This document shows, piece after piece, positions 11,554 to 23,370 of a DNA stretch of 64,000 nt. The translations under genes and the position numbers were made by a program. How positions within the stretch are numbered: the first letter of the stretch is position 1; each line of letters begins with the position of its first letter. The notes beneath the pieces are model-generated. The model did no database searches and was not told where the DNA came from. It saw only the letters and a program-made list of their open reading frames with translations. Origin of the DNA: Rattus norvegicus (lineage: Eukaryota > Chordata > Mammalia > Rodentia > Muridae); NCBI RefSeq assembly GCF_036323735.1, contig NW_026947371.1, positions 712,501-776,500 on the forward strand. Direction: 5' to 3'.

Positions 11554-14112
11554 CTACTCTGTCCCACGGTGTTTCAAAAGGAGTTTCAAATGTTTATTCC
11601 CTATCCTACAGGTCTCCAGTCATTCCATTTCTCCTCCAAATGTGTTGCAGAAGACCTCTCTGTTCAAGGGGAGGTAAAACAGGCCCCATCATACAAAGAG
11701 GGCTTTAAACTTCTTCTCTTAAAGGTAATCTCAGTGATTTCTCATATTCCACAAATGGATTAAGTCCTGCCCCCTCTCAACACAAGACTTTAATACCTTC
11801 ACCTTCTGCCATAGCAGGGCAGAGAGCTATGTCCAATCACGAAGACAGTCAAATGTGTCCCCCATCTGCACCAAAGTGTGATATGCAATCTGCATTGGGT
11901 AAAATGAGTTTGAAACCTGACTCTGCTGACAAAAGGCATTTCAGAACTTCCCTATTAAACCTAGAGGACCTTACACGTCCTCCACTATTAAAAATGTTCT
12001 TAAATCATCACTTATGTTACAAGGGGCCAAAATACAGTCACAAAGCCCCAAGTGAACCTCACAACACACATACCAGCCCTAGCAGAGACAAAATTTTCTG
12101 CATGTACACCTTTAGATCAAGTACAATTGCCAGCTTCAGAAGGGGCTCTTGAGAGTTCCATACCCAAGGAAGATGTGGTAGAAAATTCTGAGTCCACCCA
12201 AGGGACTCCTGTGCATTCTGTACATAAAAATATCATTAGCGTACTCTACATCTCCCCCAGTACTTCTACTGTCACTATACAAAAAATTATTCAAATATCC
12301 TCTACCACCGAAAAGGACCCTCTTGACTTGTCATCAGGCCCGAAACGACCCAAGTTTATCGCAATACACAGTCAATGAGAGATGAACAGTCCATATTTAT
12401 ATGATGTAAAGAGAAGATAAAACATCCCCTACATCCTCAGAGAACTCTAGGTCATTCTGTCCTGAAAGGAGAGGCTCCAAAATTTTCCACATATACATCA
12501 GAGATGCTAGAATTTCCCAAAACTGAGCAGGACTCTCTGAATAGTACTCTATCTCATAAAGAGACTGTAGGACAAGAAACATCCACAAAAGGATATCTAT
12601 CCACAGCCAAATCTTTAGAAATGGTTTGCGGATGTGACACAAGTAAAAAACATGTTCTAGGACATTTTCCATCTTAGAGAAGGTTATGGATCCAACCATA
12701 TGTTAATGAGGAGTGGGGGAACATGATATGCAAACACCAGTGTCTGTACCATCCTTGACATTGAGGAAAGGGATTCCTCGTTTTAATTTGTGCAAAAGAA
12801 TGCATATGACCTCTGCAAAATTCACAGGGGGCTATTTGAAAATCCGTATATCCTCAAGATCAGGCCATCTTCCCCAAATACAGAAGATGCTACACACTCT
12901 TCCAAATATGCACAAAGGTTTTCCAGTCCTTCTTTATACCCACAAGCGGTCCCATAACATCTGCAAAATACATCAAAGACTTTGGATTTTTACCTTATAT
13001 TCTGAAGGGGCCTTGGATCCTGTTTTGCCTATCAAGCAGGCTATGGAACCTGACACTTCTACACAAAAGTCTGTTTCCACTTCTCCAGCAGAAGAAAATT
13101 TTTTGGAACTTCCTCAATTACAAAACAATATCTAGAAACATCCTTATCTGCTCATGAGGCTCTCAGCCCTCTCACATATGTCCATGATGCTCTAGGAGAG
13201 GTCACATCTTCTGAGGTAGCTCTAATACCTACCCCCCATTCTGATGTCACAGTCAGGATTTCAAAAAAATACATGGTACATTAAGACCTTCCTCATCTGA
13301 GAAGGAAGTCGTAGGATCTACTGCATCTGAACAGCATGCTTTACAACTATCCCCATCTACCCAAGTAGATTTCACATGTCCACTCTGGGGAGAAATAGTC
13401 GACATTCTCCCTCTACCAAAATGGACCACAGGCATCCAGTTTCTAGAAACAAAGGGTTAAGTTTTGACCCTTCTGATGGACTTGAGAAATTTCTCCTCGA
13501 AGGAAGAGAGTTTCAACCTTACCCCTTCTGCCAAAAGGTATCCTTTGCCATCTTCTGCTGACAAAGAGACACCAAAAGCTACAATTCTTCCACAGGTGAG
13601 TCCCACACATTCTCCATCTGTCCAAAGGGCCTTGAAATTTTCCATAAATGATGAAGGAATTGTGGAAAGTTGCCAATCCTTACAAGAGAATGCTGGATAT
13701 ACCATATTGTCCCAAGATGCTCAAGTACCTCCTCCTTCTACCAAAAAGGCATGTTCACCGTCTACCCTAGGATTTCAGGGAATTTCTTCACCCCTCTCTA
13801 GAGCTCCAGAAAGTGTTCTCCCATCCTCAAAGTAATTTGTCATTGTGAAAATTAGACTCCAAAATAAAAAAACAACTTTTTATATTTTGAAAGGTCTGAT
13901 GGAAAGTCCACATCGAAAAAAAAATCATTTAGACCTTTTGCCATTAGCCCAACTATATCAGAAAAATATCATGTCTTCTAAAGCATCAAAAAATCAATCT
14001 GGTTCTAGCACTCTTCCTGGGAAACATTTACCATCAGCCATAGTATCCCCAGGACCATCAAAATCTAAAAAGGGGTATCTAGAATATTTACCATCTGCCA
14101 AAGGTCTTTAGG
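11554..14112 (+). pseudogene. Unrecognised Ser/Thr/Pro-rich gene-like block, copy 1
   Basis: I do not recognise this. About 2.56 kb carries successive plus-strand frames of 60-140 codons (11829-12152, 12052-12378, 12713-13135, 13464-13835, 13845-14111). Their translations share a flavour: many Ser, Thr, Pro, Lys and Gln, no hydrophobic segments, and loosely recurring motifs (SPSTQ, PSSAD, PSAKR, ESTQGTPV). Frames change at intervals, so no continuous protein exists. A homologous block in the same order lies at 18520-21060. One reading is a decayed exon of a long repetitive protein gene; alternatively the open frames reflect a low-complexity repeat never translated. Upstream is an antisense L1 5' UTR; downstream it runs into module B at 14183. 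Confidence 0.45.
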
Positions 14113-14182
14113 ATGTTCAGCAACTTCTCCATGAGCTTGGTTAACCCACAGAACGAAAGAACTAAAGCCATCTTCCCAGGGT

Positions 14183-15040
14183 GTTTTCCCAAGAACCACA
14201 TAGTTTTTTCTTTTCTTTTATGCCAAGACTTAAGGCCAGCTTCCTTCTCCCCATCTCTATTCTCTTTACCCTCTTTCTTCTCCCTCCCAAATGGCTGTTA
14301 ACACTGAATTAGAGACCGATTAGTAAACCCTAGAGGTACTGAAGGAATATCCGAGAGGCAGTTGCTGTCAGGACAACACTAGAAACATCACAGAACCAGT
14401 AAGGGCTCTCCAGGATACAAGAATATTTCTGGCAGGACCTAATGATGATGTCACTGAGAACTTCCATGGCCTACCTGCTAAACAGCTTTCCTTACATTGA
14501 CCAATTTCGAGGGTGTCCTTTCCATGAGTGTCTGCTGTGACACAGTGGAAACCTTTACATACTACTTCTCTCCACTGCTAAGTACTTCTATTGTTTCATT
14601 TGTGGTTACATTCTCTGAATGGAGAAAGTTAGTTAGGGACTTGGCATTGGAAGAAAAGATTTAGGAACATGGAGTGGAGGAGATTCTTCTGGATAATAAT
14701 TTTATTCCCAGGTCCAAACCTGTGACATACTCTTGAATTTCCTAGGATTTCTCTGTATCTCCAAGGCAAGTATTTTCCCTACAGACCTTCAATTGAATAA
14801 ATATTGTATTAATTATTTTGTCTGCATTCCTTGAGAGGGGACGTTATACATATTCCTGAATGTGTACTCAAAAATTCAGTTTTCCAATTCAATTTTTTGC
14901 AATTATTTTGTCAACAAAGGGGGCACAGCTATAGAGTGAGTATACCATTGTAAATACTGTGTACCTTCTTCAAACGATAAACTCCCAATCAGTTATTTAA
15001 TCCAAACATTACAAGACATCATTAAAGCAAAGGAGAGCAT
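14183..15040 (+). repeat. Module B, copy 1 (truncated)
   Basis: First copy of a locally repeated ~1.1-kb non-coding sequence. It begins at TTTTCCCAAGAACCACATAG. It contains the conserved landmarks GGCAGTTGC, TGACATCA-like and TGATGATGTCACTGAGAA sites, ACAGTGGAAACCTTTACATAC and TGAATGTGTACTCAAAAATTC. It breaks off at about 15040, where it joins module A' without the usual (TA)n and L1 3' UTR between, implying a deletion. Confidence 0.75.
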
Positions 15041-15347
15041 GGACTATAGAATCCAATGCATGGAGGAGCTTACTCTTTGCTGAGAACACAATACTTGCCT
15101 TACCTTTCTTCTTTAGGACCTTTTCCTTCTTGGCAAAAGGATAAAAGCTAAGAGCTCCTTGGAAAAAATAGAGTGCCCTACCAAAACCTGACATTTGGGA
15201 TAAAGAAATGAAATACAAAAACTATCTGACTCCCAAGAAAGTAACAAGCAGGAAAGTCCAAATGCTCCTGATTCCCATATGTGAAAAGCTAAGATAAAGG
15301 CTATCTCTTCAGTCAACCTACTCAACCCCTACACAAGACTCAAGGAG
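15041..15347 (+). repeat. Module A', copy 1 (truncated)
   Basis: Homologous to 22871-23370, 24706-25204, 26936-27442 and 29290-29810. Landmarks are GGAGGAGCTTACTCT, the ATACTTGCCTTACCTTTCTT segment and AGTCCAAATGCTCCTG. The 5' part present in other copies (AGTAATACTAGTGGAAAGAC) is missing here. Confidence 0.75.
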
Positions 15348-16390
15348 CTTTCCCATTGACCACATATTTCTTCTTTTTTTTATACCAAGACATAAGGCCA
15401 GCTTCCTACTCCCCGTATCTGATCACTTCATCCTCTGTGTTCTTCCTCCCAAATGGCTGTTTACCCTGCAATAGAGGCCAATAAGTAAACCCTAGAGGTA
15501 CTGAAGGAATATCTGAGAGGCAGTTGCAGTCATGACAACACTTGTGACATCACAGAAGAAGCTTGGGCTCTCCAGGATACAAGAGATTTTTCAGGGAGGA
15601 CTAATGATGATGTCACTGAGAATTGCCATAGCCTACCTACTAAACAGCTTCCCTTACATTGACCAGATTTGAGGGTGCCATTTCCAGGAGTTTCTCCTGT
15701 GATACAGTGGAAACCTTTACATACTATATCTCTCTAAAGGTAGAGACTTCTCTTTGCTTCATTAGTGGTAACATGCTCTGAATGGACAAAGTTAGTCAGG
15801 TGCTTAGCATGGCTAGAAAAGATTTAGGAACATAGAGTGGAGAAGACTCTTCCAGATAATATTTTATTCCCAGGTTCATTCCTGTGACTTACAGTTCAAT
15901 ATCCCAGGTTTTCTCTATTTCCCAAAGGCTAGTATTTTGCCTACAGACCTTAATTGAATGAATATTGTATTTCACTTTCTCATTGTACATTCCTTGATAA
16001 GAGACTTTATTAATATTCCTGTATGTGTACTCAAAAATTCTGTTTCTAATTCCATTTTCATCAAAGCAAAGGACAAAATGACTATAGAATTCACTTATTT
16101 AGTCCTTTTTGGAATCAGTACTACACTATCTATCGTCCTGTGTCCCCTTCAATAGACTTGAGGGTCGGATGTTTTACCAAGATTGTCTCTGAAGCCCAAA
16201 CATAAGATACCGGAAGATGGGTATAAAGAAGAATGGCTTGAGGACCAGTATAACCTCAATTTCAATAGGTTCATAAGACAAGAGGGATTCTATTTGGCAT
16301 TGTCATTTCTGTACTATATATTCTTGAACTAGTTGTGCAGAATCCATGTTACAATTCCACCTAACCACATAGCTGTAGGAGCCATCAAAA

Positions 16391-16391
<1 letters not shown>
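15348..16391 (+). repeat. Module B, copy 2
   Basis: Complete module B. It starts at the TTTCCCATTGACCACATATT junction, contains the TGATGATGTCACTGAGAA site (about 15605) and GAATGTG/GTATGTGTACTCAAAAATTC, and ends at the GGAGCCATCAAAAGTA edge of a (TA)n tract. No coding capacity is apparent. Confidence 0.8.

Positions 16392-16436
<45 letters not shown>
16392..16436. repeat. (TA)n microsatellite at module B edge
   Basis: About 22 uninterrupted TA units placed exactly where (TA)n tracts also lie at 22321 and 26371, between module B and an L1 3' UTR piece. Confidence 0.97.
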
Positions 16437-16438
<2 letters not shown>

Positions 16439-16799
16439 GCCACCAAAACTAGATAAGATTGATGTAGCTAAAAAGTAAATTCTGCAAGCAACCAGACATA
16501 GATATTTCCTGAGAGACACAGGTAGATCATGTCAACTGCCTAAAAAACACAAAGACCCAAAAAAGAAAGAGAACTTCAGACCAATTCCCTTTATGAATAT
16601 TGACACAAAAATACTCAATATAATTCTTATGAATCGAATCTAAAAAACAATCATCCATCATGATCAGGGATACAGGGATGTTTTAATATACAGAAAACCA
16701 TCAATGTTATCCAACATCTAAACAAACACAAATATAAGGACACATGGTCATTTCATTAGATGCTGAGAAAGCATTTGACAAAATTCAACAACATTTCAG
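16437..16799 (+). mobile_element. L1 3' UTR scrap, then L1 ORF2 fragment, left of solo LTR
   Basis: 16437-16540 matches the L1 3' UTR piece seen in the other array units (GCCACCAAAACTAGATAAGA, CCTGAGAGACAC). From about 16546 the sequence switches to L1 ORF2 coding DNA, whose translation contains ENFRPIPFMNIDTKILN, part of the RT fingers/palm. It stops at the LTR insertion at 16800 and resumes at 17253, so both sides belong to one L1 fragment. Confidence 0.8.
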
Positions 16800-17246
16800 T
16801 GTAGGGAGCGTTGAGGTAAAACATAAATGGTGCCGACATCCAGTCCTGTCTGGTAGTAAATGATTTATTGCACATGCACAGCCTTTTCCCCTTGCCAGGG
16901 TGGCTGTAGGATAATGAGGTGATCCGGGGCCCTCCTGTGGTGATCAACGATACTGCACATGAGCGGTTTTTCCACCTGCATCAGTTCGAAGGGATGGTAA
17001 TAAGGTAATGAGGAATTCATGTGCCGCCAATCCCTGAAGGAAAAGTAGCAGGTGTGATAGTGGGGTGATTCATGCTCGACCAATCACTGAAGGACAATTA
17101 GCATAACCACAGCCTGTTGTGTATATAAGGCAAGTGCTTTTGGCAATCAAGGTCCCTGTATCAACAAAGAGGTGGTCCTGCCATAAAGGCTGTAGAGAAG
17201 AATGCGACCTTGTTGTGTCTCCATGCCAGACGAGGTGGGCGTGAAA
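16800..17246 (+). mobile_element. Solo LTR of an ERVK (IAP-like) element
   Basis: A 447-bp LTR starting TGTAGGGAGC, with a TATA box (GTATATAAGG, 17121-17130) and a CATAAAGGCTGTAG stretch where the sister LTR has AATAAAGGCTG. It ends at GTGGGCGTGAAA. Flanking 6-mers TTTCAG (16794-16799) and CTTCAG (17247-17252) are a near-perfect target duplication of the length typical for ERVK/IAP elements. No internal sequence remains, so LTR-LTR recombination removed the provirus. It sits in L1 ORF2 at the same base as the LTR at 46636-47089. Confidence 0.85.
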
Positions 17247-17983
17247 CTTCAGAATAAAGAAAGATCAGGAATTGAAGGCCCATTTCTAAACATAGTAAAA
17301 GAAATGTACATCAAGCTGCTAGCCAATACCAAACTAAATGGAGAGCAACTTGAAGCAATCTCACTAAAATCAGGACTAGACAAGGCTGCCCACTCTCTCC
17401 CTACTTATTCAAAACAGGACTCCATGTCATAGCCAGAGAAAACAGACAACAAAAGGAGGTCAAAGGGATACAAATTGGAAGGGAAGATATCAAAATATCA
17501 CTATTTGCAGATGATAGGATAGTATACACTTAAGTGACCCAAAAGTTCCACCATGGAACTTCTTAACGTGATGAATAACTTCAGCAAAATATCAGGATAT
17601 AAAATTAACTCAAACATACCAGGAGCAATCCTCTCCTCCATGGATAAACAGGCTGAGAAAGAAAATAATGAACCCACACACTTCACAATAGTCCCAAATA
17701 ATATAAAATATCTTGGTGTGAGATTAACCAAGCAGGTGAATGATCTGTATGACAAGAAGTTCAAGTATCTGAAGAAAGAAATTGAGGAAGATCTCAGAAG
17801 ATGGAAACAGCTTCCATGCTCATGGATTGACAGGATTAATATAACAAAGATGACCATTTTGCCAAAAGCAATGTACACATTCAATGCAATCTCCATCAAA
17901 ATTCCTACTCACTGCTTTAATAGAGGTGGAAAGAGCAATTTGGAAATTCATTTGGAATACTTAAGAAGTTAGACTCTAGAAAG
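17247..17983 (+). pseudogene. L1 ORF2 fragment (RT palm to thumb), right of solo LTR
   Basis: Continuation of the same sense L1. The translation has the RT palm FADD motif as LFADDRIVYT around 17500-17530. A longer frame at 17553-17972 contains FSKISGYKINS, IKYLGVRLTKQVNDLYDKKF and WKQLPCSWIDRINITKMTILPKAMYTFNAI, all typical L1 thumb/connection sequence. A frameshift or stop lies between the motif and that frame. The fragment ends near 17983 where the duplicated segment starts. Confidence 0.88.
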
Positions 17984-18120
17984 CAAAAGAATTTTAAAAA
18001 CATATGTTCTAGGGTCTTTCTGCCCCCTTTTCTCAAAGTCCTAACTAATATCATATCAAAAGTTAATGAAAATATTTTAAACCCTCTCCAAGGCACAGAA
18101 ACTTATTTGTTTACAGCCAA
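17984..18120 (+). repeat. Local duplicated segment, copy 2
   Basis: Second copy of the 2727-2862 segment. In copy 1 it follows an L1 3' UTR; here it follows L1 ORF2 and is followed within a few bases by an antisense L1 5' UTR remnant. It therefore marks a rearrangement junction. Confidence 0.75.
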
Positions 18121-18127
18121 TACGGTA

Positions 18128-18519
18128 CAATCGGGGTGACTTTCAGCTCTTTATGAGAGGCACAACCAGAAACGTCCAGCCCCTACTACTCCTATATCCA
18201 TATGCACAGGAGGCCCAGATGGAGCAATGTGTTTTTTTTTTCTTAAGTCAGGAATGTGAGCAGAGTTCTCAGGGGTTTCCGTCCCTCTGATTGTCTCAGA
18301 CTGACCCACCCCACACGAGATTTGGGTATAGGATGCTGTTTGGACCAGTTCAGATCCAGGTGCAGTTTGGACTGCAGGTCTCCTGCAGCTTAAATGCTCT
18401 TATATATATATGTGTGTGTCCAGAGGCACTATGCAGTTTCCTCTTGGGCTAGGGATGTGGGAACAGGTGGGCGGAGGTGGCAGTCTCTCCTTCCCTGAGT
18501 TCTCAGTATTGCCCACTCT
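18128..18519 (-). promoter_or_regulatory. L1 5' UTR remnant, antisense (second copy)
   Basis: Homologous to about 11150-11553: same GGGTGACTTTCAGCTCT start, the T run, GGATGCTGTTTGGACCAG and TCCAGAGGCACTATGCAGTT. Only the distal ~390 bases of the 5' UTR are present, with no ORF1, so it was duplicated with the gene-like block rather than inserted independently. Confidence 0.75.
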
Positions 18520-21060
18520 TCTGTCCCACAGAGTTTCCAAAGGAGTTTCAAATGTTCATTCCCAAACCTACCTGTCTCCATCTTTCCAATTCTCCACCAG
18601 ATGTGTTGGAGAAGACGCCTCTGGTCAAGGGGAGGTACAACAGGCCCCACCAAACAAAGAGGTCTGCAAATCTTCTTCTCTTAAAGGTAATCTCAGTGAT
18701 TTCCATATTCCACAAATGGATTAAGTCCTGCCCCCTCTCAACATGAGACTTTAATACCTTCGCCAACTGCCAAATCTTGGCAGAGAGCTATGTCCACTCA
18801 CAAAGACACTCAAAGATGTCCCACATCTCCACCCAAGTGCCTTATGCAATCTGCTTCGGGTAAAATGAGTTGCAAACTGATTCTGCTGACAAAGGGGATT
18901 TCAGAAATTCCTTATTAAACCAAGTGGAACTTCAAAGTCCTCCACTATTAAAAATGGGCTTAAATCATCACTTATGATCCAACGGGAACAAAATACAGTC
19001 ACAAATCCCCAAGTGAACCTCATAACACACATAACAGCACAAGCAGAGAAAAAACTTTCTGCTTGTACACCATTAGATCAAGAACGATTGCCAGTTTCAG
19101 AAGGGGCACTTCAGAGTCCACACCCACACAAGATGTGTTAGAAAATTCTGAGTCCACCCAAGGAACTCTTGTGCCTTCTGAACATAAAAAATATGATCTA
19201 GTACCCTCACTATCTCCACCAGTACTTCCAATGTCCCTTATACAACAGAGAATTATTCAAATATTCTCTACCACCAAAGAGGACCCTCCTGACTTGTCAT
19301 GAGGCCCAAAAGAGACAAGGTTATCAGAACACACACTCAATGAGCCATCCAGACATCATATTGATACAATGTACAGAGAAGATAAAACATACCCTTCCTC
19401 CTCAGGGGACTCTAGGTCATTCTGTCCTGAAAAGAGGGACTCCAAAATTTTCCACACATACATCAGAGATGCTAGAATTTCCCAAAACTGAGCAGGATTC
19501 TCTGAGTAGTACTCTATCTCATAAACAGACTGTGGGATAACATCTACAAAAGGAGATCTACCAACAGGCACATATGTAGAAATAGCTTGTAGATGTGACA
19601 CATGTACAAAAGATGTTCTAGGACATTTTCCATCTGTAGAGAAGGTTATGGATGCAACCATACATGAACGAGGAGTAGGGGAACATGATATGCAAACACC
19701 AGCGTCTGTAGCATCCTCGACATCTGAGGAAAGGGATTACTTGGATTCCATTTGTGCAAAAGAATGGATATGACCTCCGCAAACTTCACAGTTGGCTATA
19801 GGAACTTCTTAATCTCCTCAAGATCAGCCATCTTCCCCAACTACAGAAGATGTTCCACACCCTTCCAAACATGCACAATGCGGTTCCAGTCCTTCTTTAT
19901 ACCCACAAGCGGGCCCAGAAAATCTGCCAAATACCTCACAGAATATGGATTTTACCTTATCTTCTGAAGGGGCCTTGGACCCTGTTTTGCCTATCAAGCA
20001 GGCTACGGAACATGACACTTCAATTCTTCAATATGAAAGTCTCTTTCCATTTTTCCAGCAGAAGAAATTTTTCTTGGAATTTCCACAATTACACAACGCT
20101 GTCTAGAAACATCCTTATCTGCTCATGAGGCTCTCAGACCTCTCACATATGACCATGTTGCTCTTGGAGAGTTGACATCTTCATAGTCAGCTCTAATACC
20201 TTCCCCCCATTCTGACATCACAGTCAGGATTTCCACATATATACACGATTCATTAAGACCTTCCTCATCTGAGCAGGATGTCTTAGGATCTACTGCATCT
20301 GAACAGCATGCTTTACAACTATCCCCATCTACCCAAGTAGATTTATTTCAGATGTCCACTCTTTTGAGAAATAGTTGACATTCTCCCTCTACCAAAGTGG
20401 ACCACAGGCACCCAGTTTCTAGAAACAAAGTGTTAAGATTTGACCCTTCTGATGGAGTCTTGAGAAATTTCTCCTCTAAGGAAGACAGTTTCAACCTTCC
20501 CCCTTCGGCCAAAAGGGATCTTGTGCCATCTTCTGCTGCCCAAGAGACACCAAAAGCTACCACTACTCCTCAGGTGAGTCCCACAATTTCCCTTCTGTCC
20601 AAAGGGACGTGGAATTTTCCAAAAATGACGAAGGTATTGTGGAAATGTGCCAATCCTTACAAGGGCATGCTGGACATTCCATATTGTCCCAAGATGCTCA
20701 AGTAACACCTCCTTCAACAGAAAGGCATGTTCACCATCTGCCCTAGGATTTCAGGGAATTTCTTCACCATTCTCTAGTGCTCCAGAAAGTGTTCTCCATG
20801 CTCAAAGTGATTTGTCATTGTGCAAATTAAATTTCAAATATACAAAACTTTTTTTTTATATTTACAAAGGTCTGAGGGCAACTCCACATCGAAAAAAAAT
20901 CATTTATACCTTGTTCCATTAGCCCAAGTATATCAGAAAAATTTCATGTCTTCTAAAGCATCTAAACATCAATCTGGCTCTAGCACTCATTCTGGGAAAC
21001 ATTTACAATCAGTCATACAGTCCCTAGGACCATCAAATTTAATAAGGTGTATCTAGAAAC
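18520..21060 (+). pseudogene. Unrecognised Ser/Thr/Pro-rich gene-like block, copy 2
   Basis: Collinear with 11554-14112. Matching peptide segments include GEVQQAPPNKEVCK against GEVKQAPSYKEGFK, NFSSKEDSFNLPPSAKR against NFSSKEESFNLTPSAKR, and TSEMLEFPKTEQDSLSSTLS, found in both. Frames are again fragmented (18410-18724, 19063-19302, 19340-19540, 20397-20705 and others), and the break positions differ between copies, so most damage followed the duplication. Product unknown. Continues into module B at 21159. Confidence 0.45.
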
Positions 21061-21158
21061 TTTACCATCTGCCAAAATGTCTTTAGGATGTTCAGCAACT
21101 TCTCCATGAGCTTGGTGAACCCATAGAACAAAATAACTAAAGCTATTTTCCCAGGATG

Positions 21159-22318
21159 TTTTCCCAAGATCCACATATTTCTTCTTTTTTTTTATGCCAA
21201 GACAGAAGACCAGCTTCCTTCTCCCCATCTCTGATATCTTTATCCTCTTTGTTCTTCCTCCCAAATGGCTGTTTACTGTGAATAGAAGGCTAATTTCTAA
21301 ATCCTAGAGGTACTGAAGGAATATCCGAGGTGCAGTTGAAGACATGACAATACTTATGACATCACAGATGATGCTAGGGCTCTCCAGGACGCAAGAGTTT
21401 TTTCAAGGAGGGACTAATGATGATGTCACTGAGAATTGCCATGAACTACCTGCTGAACTGCTTTACTAACATTAACTAGATAAAAGGGTGCCCTTTACAG
21501 GAGTGTCTCCTGTGACAGAGTGGAAAACTTTAACCACTATATCTCTCTAAAGCTAAGGAATTCTCTTGGCTTCATTATTGGTTACATGCTCTGAATGGAG
21601 AAAGATAGTTAGGGGCTTGGCATGGGTAGAAAAAATTTAGGAACCTAGAGTGGAGGAGATTAATCTGGATAATACTTTTATTCCCAGATCCATTCCTATG
21701 GCCTATAGTTCAATTTTCTCAGAAATATGTTTCCCAAACACTACGATTTTCTCTATAATCCTTTAATGGAATGAATATTACATTATATTTTCTTATTGTA
21801 CATTCTATGATAGGGGACTTTATAATATTCCTGAATGTGTACTCAAAAATTCTTTTTTTCCAATTCCATTTTCTTCAATGATTTTGACAACAAAGGGGGC
21901 CCATCTACATTGTAAGCATAACAGTGTACATACTTCAAATGACACATTACTAAATCCTTATTTTATCCAAAAATTACCAGACATTAATAAAGGAGAGAAC
22001 GACATTGACTATATAATTTGTTTCTCTATTCCCCCTTGATATTATTTCTGCAATATCTACCTTCCTGTGTTTCATTGCCATACATGAGGGTTTTGGATAT
22101 TTTACCATGATTTTTATTGAGGCCAAACATAAGATATATGAGGCTGGGCAGTGAGAGGAACGACTTGAGGACCAGTGAAGCCTCAATATCAGTAGTTTCA
22201 AAAGAACAGGATGGGGTCTACTTGGTGTTGCCATTTGTGGATTCTACAGTCTTGACCTAGATGCACAGAATTCATGTTAAAATTCCAGCTAAAATTATAC
22301 CTTCAGGAGCCACCAAAA

Positions 22319-22320
<2 letters not shown>
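21159..22320 (+). repeat. Module B, copy 3
   Basis: Full-length module B following the second gene-like block. It has the conserved TGACATCACAGATGATGC and TGATGATGTCACTGAGAA sites and ends at GGAGCCACCAAAAGTA before (TA)n. Joined to the gene-like block exactly as copy 1 is (TTTTCCCAAGATCCACATAT). Confidence 0.8.

Positions 22321-22374
<54 letters not shown>
22321..22374. repeat. (TA)n microsatellite at module B edge
   Basis: About 25 TA units between module B and an L1 3' UTR piece, equivalent to the tract at 16392. Confidence 0.97.
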
Positions 22375-22375
<1 letters not shown>

Positions 22376-22378
<3 letters not shown>

Positions 22379-22870
22379 GCTACTGAAACTGCACAAGATT
22401 TATGAAGGTAAGAAGTGCATTCTGTCAGATATAAATATTTCCTGAGAGACATAGCTAGATTATACAAATACAGAAGTGAATGCTAGTGGCAAACCAGTAA
22501 ACTGGAAATGGACTTCTTGTTTGTAGATTTTGAGGAAAGATTACAAGAGCTGAAGGGGCTTTAACACTATAAGAACAACAATGCCAATGAGCCAGAGCTT
22601 TCTGATACTAGAACAATATTCAAAGAATGTACATGGACAGAGTTATGGCTCCAACTGCATATGTGGAAGAAGATGGACTTGGTGAGCACCAATGGAAGGA
22701 GAAGTCCTTGGTCCTTCCTAGGTTTGACTCCAAGTTCAAAGGAATGTCAAGGGGTAGTATGGAGGGTTATAGAAGAGGAGGGGGACCAGTTAGGGATCTT
22801 ATGGGCAGGAAACTGGGAAAGGAAATAACATTTTAAATGTAAATATAGAAACATCCAGTTAAAAAAAGCA
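22376..22870 (+). repeat. L1 3' UTR piece in array
   Basis: Diverged rat-type L1 3' UTR: CCTGAGAGACATAGC, AACAACAATGCCAATGAGCC, TACATGGACAGAG, CACCAATGGAAGG and the terminal GAAATAACATTTTAAATG before an A-rich end. The same segment recurs at 24405, 26445 and 28859, always followed by module A'. Confidence 0.8.
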
Positions 22871-23370
22871 ATAATATTTGCTAAAAATTAAAGATATTAA
22901 AGAAAAGATAACTGCCAACTAATCATACCTATTGACTTGGAAATCTACAATGATAGTCAGAGTAATACTAGTGGAAAGACTAAGATGATGAAATCTGAAC
23001 TAGAGCACTTCTCTCTCCCAGATAGAAGTATCAGACAGAAACTGCACTATAGGTACCCAAAACATTGAAGAGTTTACTCTGAGCTGAGGACATAATACTT
23101 CTCCATCCCATCTTCCTTAGTAACTTTCTCTTTCTGACAAAAAGTATAAAGTCCATGACCTGTCAGGGATACAACTGTGCCATTCAAAACACTTGACTTT
23201 TGGAATAAAGAAATGAATCATATAAACTCTCTGACTTCCAGAAAGCAAAAGAACAGGGAAGTTCAGATGCTCCTGAGAGGCTCCTGGCTCCTGATTCCCT
23301 TATGTGGAAGGCGAAGTTAAAGGCTATCTCTTCAGAGATACGCCTCAACACCTAACAAGGACACACTAAG
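22871..23370 (+). repeat. Module A', copy 2
   Basis: Full copy starting after the L1 tail. Landmarks are AGTAATACTAGTGGAAAGAC, CACTATAGGTACCCAAA, TTTACTCTGAGCTGAGGA and CAGATGCTCCTGAG. It runs directly into module B. Confidence 0.8.
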
